6,374 bases of DNA from positions 1 to 6,374 of the forward strand of contig JAAVAY010000107.1 of NCBI GenBank assembly GCA_014803815.1. Reading direction: 5' to 3'. The notes beneath the pieces are model-generated. The model had not been told where the DNA came from. It worked only from the letters and a program-made list of their open reading frames with translations, and searched no databases. This document shows positions 5,440 through 6,374 of this stretch, one piece after another (position 1 is the first letter of the stretch; each line of letters starts with the position of its first letter). The stretch is from Allobaculum sp. GTDB lineage: Bacteria > Bacillota_I > Bacilli_A > Erysipelotrichales > Erysipelotrichaceae. The position numbers were made by a program, and so were the translations under genes.

Positions 5440-5853
5440 ATGATTGAACTCATCAGCGTCTCAGGGTGTCCGCGTATGAAAAGCGTAAAGCAGTTAGCTA
5501 AAGAGATGGGCATCTCTTTAACGGAAAAAAACCTTTTCAAGTTGCTTCTTGATTCCAATAAAAAGAAAAATATGACTTGTCTTTTGGAGATCGCCCATTT
5601 TTATGGTGTTTCTATAGAAGCTCTTCAACAAAATCCTTCTTTAGTTAGTCGCCCTCTTTTGCGGATCACTAAGGAGTTAACCCCAAACCAACAATTGTTT
5701 TTAGAGAACTTGGTACAAAAAAATTTTTATCCAAATTGTCCTAAGCAATGTTTAAAACGGAGCGTATGTCCTGCTAGTCAAAAGCCCATTGATATTATCG
5801 GATACGATTCAAAAAAATTGTCCGAAATTGGCAAGAAAATAGAATGCGCTTGA
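5440..5853 (+). CDS. Spx/ArsC-family-like protein with a Cys-rich insertion
   Basis: A 137-residue protein that I read as a divergent member of the Spx/ArsC (arsenate-reductase-like, thioredoxin-fold) family. The N-terminus MIELISVSGCPRMKSVKQLAKEMG places Cys10 where Spx and ArsC carry their redox Cys, and LTEKNLF (27-33) corresponds to Spx VERNIF. NPSLVSRPLL (65-74) matches the Spx HPGLLRRPII segment and keeps the conserved Arg (R71). IIGYDSKKL (119-127) matches the closing VGYNEDEI strand and helix. Two oddities stand out. The second Cys of the Spx CXXC is Met13, leaving a CPRM single-Cys site as in ArsC. About 40 extra residues lie between the Arg-Pro and GY segments, with Cys100, Cys104 and Cys110 (CPKQC.....C), possibly binding metal. 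Cys47 and Cys136 add to the total. Spx proteins bind RNA polymerase under oxidative stress, while ArsC reduces arsenate; neither role is shown here. No arsenic-resistance genes are adjacent. Confidence 0.6.
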   Translation: MIELISVSGCPRMKSVKQLAKEMGISLTEKNLFKLLLDSNKKKNMTCLLEIAHFYGVSIEALQQNPSLVSRPLLRITKELTPNQQLFLENLVQKNFYPNCPKQCLKRSVCPASQKPIDIIGYDSKKLSEIGKKIECA

Positions 5854-5879
5854 GAGAAACATTTATTTTAGATCTCAAG
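5849..5879 (+). other. Stem-loop over the stop codon of the Spx/ArsC-like gene
   Basis: CTTGAGA (5849-5855) pairs with TCTCAAG (5873-5879) around a 17-base loop, with the TGA stop at 5851-5853 in the 5' arm. The next T-run begins 14 bases later (5893-5900), so this is at best a weak terminator or a 3'-end stabiliser. Confidence 0.35.
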
Positions 5880-5936
5880 ATAAAAGAAAACGTTTTTTTT
5901 GCTTGAAAATAGAGTAAGATTGAGGCTGAGAAAAGT

Positions 5937-6042
5937 TAGCAGAAGCGCGCTCAAAATATGGTCTGGCTGACCAAAGAAAGACCTACACTAATAAATCTTT
6001 CTGCTACGCCGCCACTATGCGGCGAATTTTGTGCGCTTTCTG
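5937..6042 (+). promoter_or_regulatory. Structured leader of ppdK with alternative folds
   Basis: Several helices are possible in the sequence just before the ppdK ribosome binding site. TAGCAGAA (5937-5944) pairs perfectly with TTCTGCTA (5999-6006). The competing CAGAAGCGC (5940-5948) pairs with GCGCTTTCTG (6033-6042, one bulge). TGGTC (5959-5963) pairs with GACCA (5969-5973), AGAAAGA (5975-5981) with TCTTTCT (5996-6002), and CGCCGC (6007-6012) with GCGGCG (6019-6024). The first pairing excludes the second and the AGAAAGA helix, as in a switching leader. The second closes a multi-branch fold ending three bases before AAGGAGG. No known riboswitch class was recognised. Regulation is inference. 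Confidence 0.45.
6007..6030 (+). other. GC-rich hairpin in the ppdK leader
   Basis: CGCCGC-CACTAT-GCGGCG is a perfect 6-bp, all-GC stem followed by AATTTTG. It is compatible with both alternative folds of the leader. The T-run is only four bases and is offset by AA, so it is a poor intrinsic terminator, but it is the most stable element of the leader. Confidence 0.5.
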
Positions 6043-6058
6043 AAGAAGGAGGAAACGC

Positions 6059-6374
6059 ATGGAAAAGAAATATGTTTATCTTTTCGACGAAGGCAATGCG
6101 GACATGCGCAATTTGCTCGGCGGTAAGGGTGCAAACCTTGCTGAAATGAGCAACTTGGGAATGCCTGTTCCAAATGGTTTCACCATTACAACCGAAGCTT
6201 GCAACAAGTATTACGAAGATGGTGAAAAAATTTCCGAAGACATCCAAGAACAAATTTATGACTACTTGGACAAACTTGAAAGCGAAACAGGCAAAAAATT
6301 TGGTGATCCCGATAATCCACTTTTAGTTTCTGTTCGTTCTGGTGCTCGTGCATCTATGCCAGGAATGATGGATA
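6059..6374 (+). CDS. ppdK: Pyruvate, phosphate dikinase, N-terminal part
   Basis: PPDK reversibly converts pyruvate, ATP and phosphate to phosphoenolpyruvate, AMP and pyrophosphate. In anaerobic low-GC bacteria it often serves glycolysis or gluconeogenesis. The 105 complete codons in the window match the start of the N-terminal nucleotide-binding domain: [20 protein letters not shown] (6-25) with the nucleotide-site Lys23, [17 protein letters not shown] (32-48), and [18 protein letters not shown] (88-105), which contains the ATP-site arginines Arg93 and Arg97. The pattern is very close to the clostridial enzyme. The gene is cut by the window edge; the full protein would be near 870-880 residues, with a central phosphohistidine domain and a C-terminal TIM barrel. 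A near-perfect AAGGAGG (6046-6052) sits 6 bases before the ATG, directly after the structured leader. Confidence 0.96.
   Translation, partial: MEKKYVYLFDEGNADMRNLLGGKGANLAEMSNLGMPVPNGFTITTEACNKYYEDGEKISEDIQEQIYDYLDKLESETGKKFGDPDNPLLVSVRSGARASMPGMMD

Noticed and set aside
5885..5898. cre-like site upstream of ppdK (AGAAAACGTTTTTT).
   Set aside because: It has three mismatches to the consensus in a run of A and T residues where chance matches are likely.
5951..6253. Overlapping frames on both strands across the ppdK leader and start (5951-6253 minus, 5958-6149 plus).
   Set aside because: They overlap the certain ppdK start, lack ribosome binding sites, and are explained by the GC-richer coding sequence and leader.
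1..6374. CRISPR array, tRNA, rRNA, transposase, phage genes or a defence system.
   Set aside because: No regularly spaced direct repeats, cloverleaf, conserved rRNA core, or mobile-element or defence protein was seen.

Overview
The window looks like chromosomal DNA of a low-GC, Gram-positive bacterium (Bacillota). Three features point there: a Firmicute-type tryptophanyl-tRNA synthetase with a TLGN class I signature, strong AGGAGG-type ribosome binding sites, and compact hairpin-plus-T-tract terminators. Erysipelotrichia or a relative is a guess, not something the sequence proves. UGA acts as a stop, so the standard bacterial code applies.

Layout, left to right. Positions 1-66 are probably the last codons of an unidentified gene. 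A long imperfect hairpin (80-165) and a near-perfect intrinsic terminator (181-221) follow. An extended -10 promoter (428-436) then drives a two-gene operon, mraY (471-1475) and murD (1494-2807), closed by a strong terminator (2819-2846). These are consecutive steps of peptidoglycan precursor synthesis. The operon is cut off from the usual division/cell-wall cluster, because no ftsW or murG follows.

Next comes about 500 bases of very AT-rich DNA with no convincing gene. It holds a catabolite-repression (cre)-like site at 3160-3173, another small inverted repeat beside a TATAAT box, and a promoter (3282-3310). That promoter serves a cytoplasmic SIMPL/DUF541-like protein (3353-3988). The SIMPL gene and trpS (4222-5205, minus strand) converge on a 155-base element with 20-22 base inverted-repeat ends and nested inner helices, probably a bidirectional terminator or a palindromic repeat element.

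Divergent from trpS is a small gene (5440-5853) encoding an unusual Spx/ArsC-family thioredoxin-fold protein. It has a single Cys in place of CXXC and a Cys-rich insertion. The last gene is the 5' end of pyruvate phosphate dikinase (ppdK, 6059 to the window edge). Its leader (about 5937-6042) can fold in mutually exclusive ways next to the ribosome binding site, which suggests post-transcriptional control.

The parts most worth following up are the Spx/ArsC-like variant, the ppdK leader, the nested inverted-repeat element between convergent genes, and the structured RNA at the left edge. The rest is ordinary housekeeping content.
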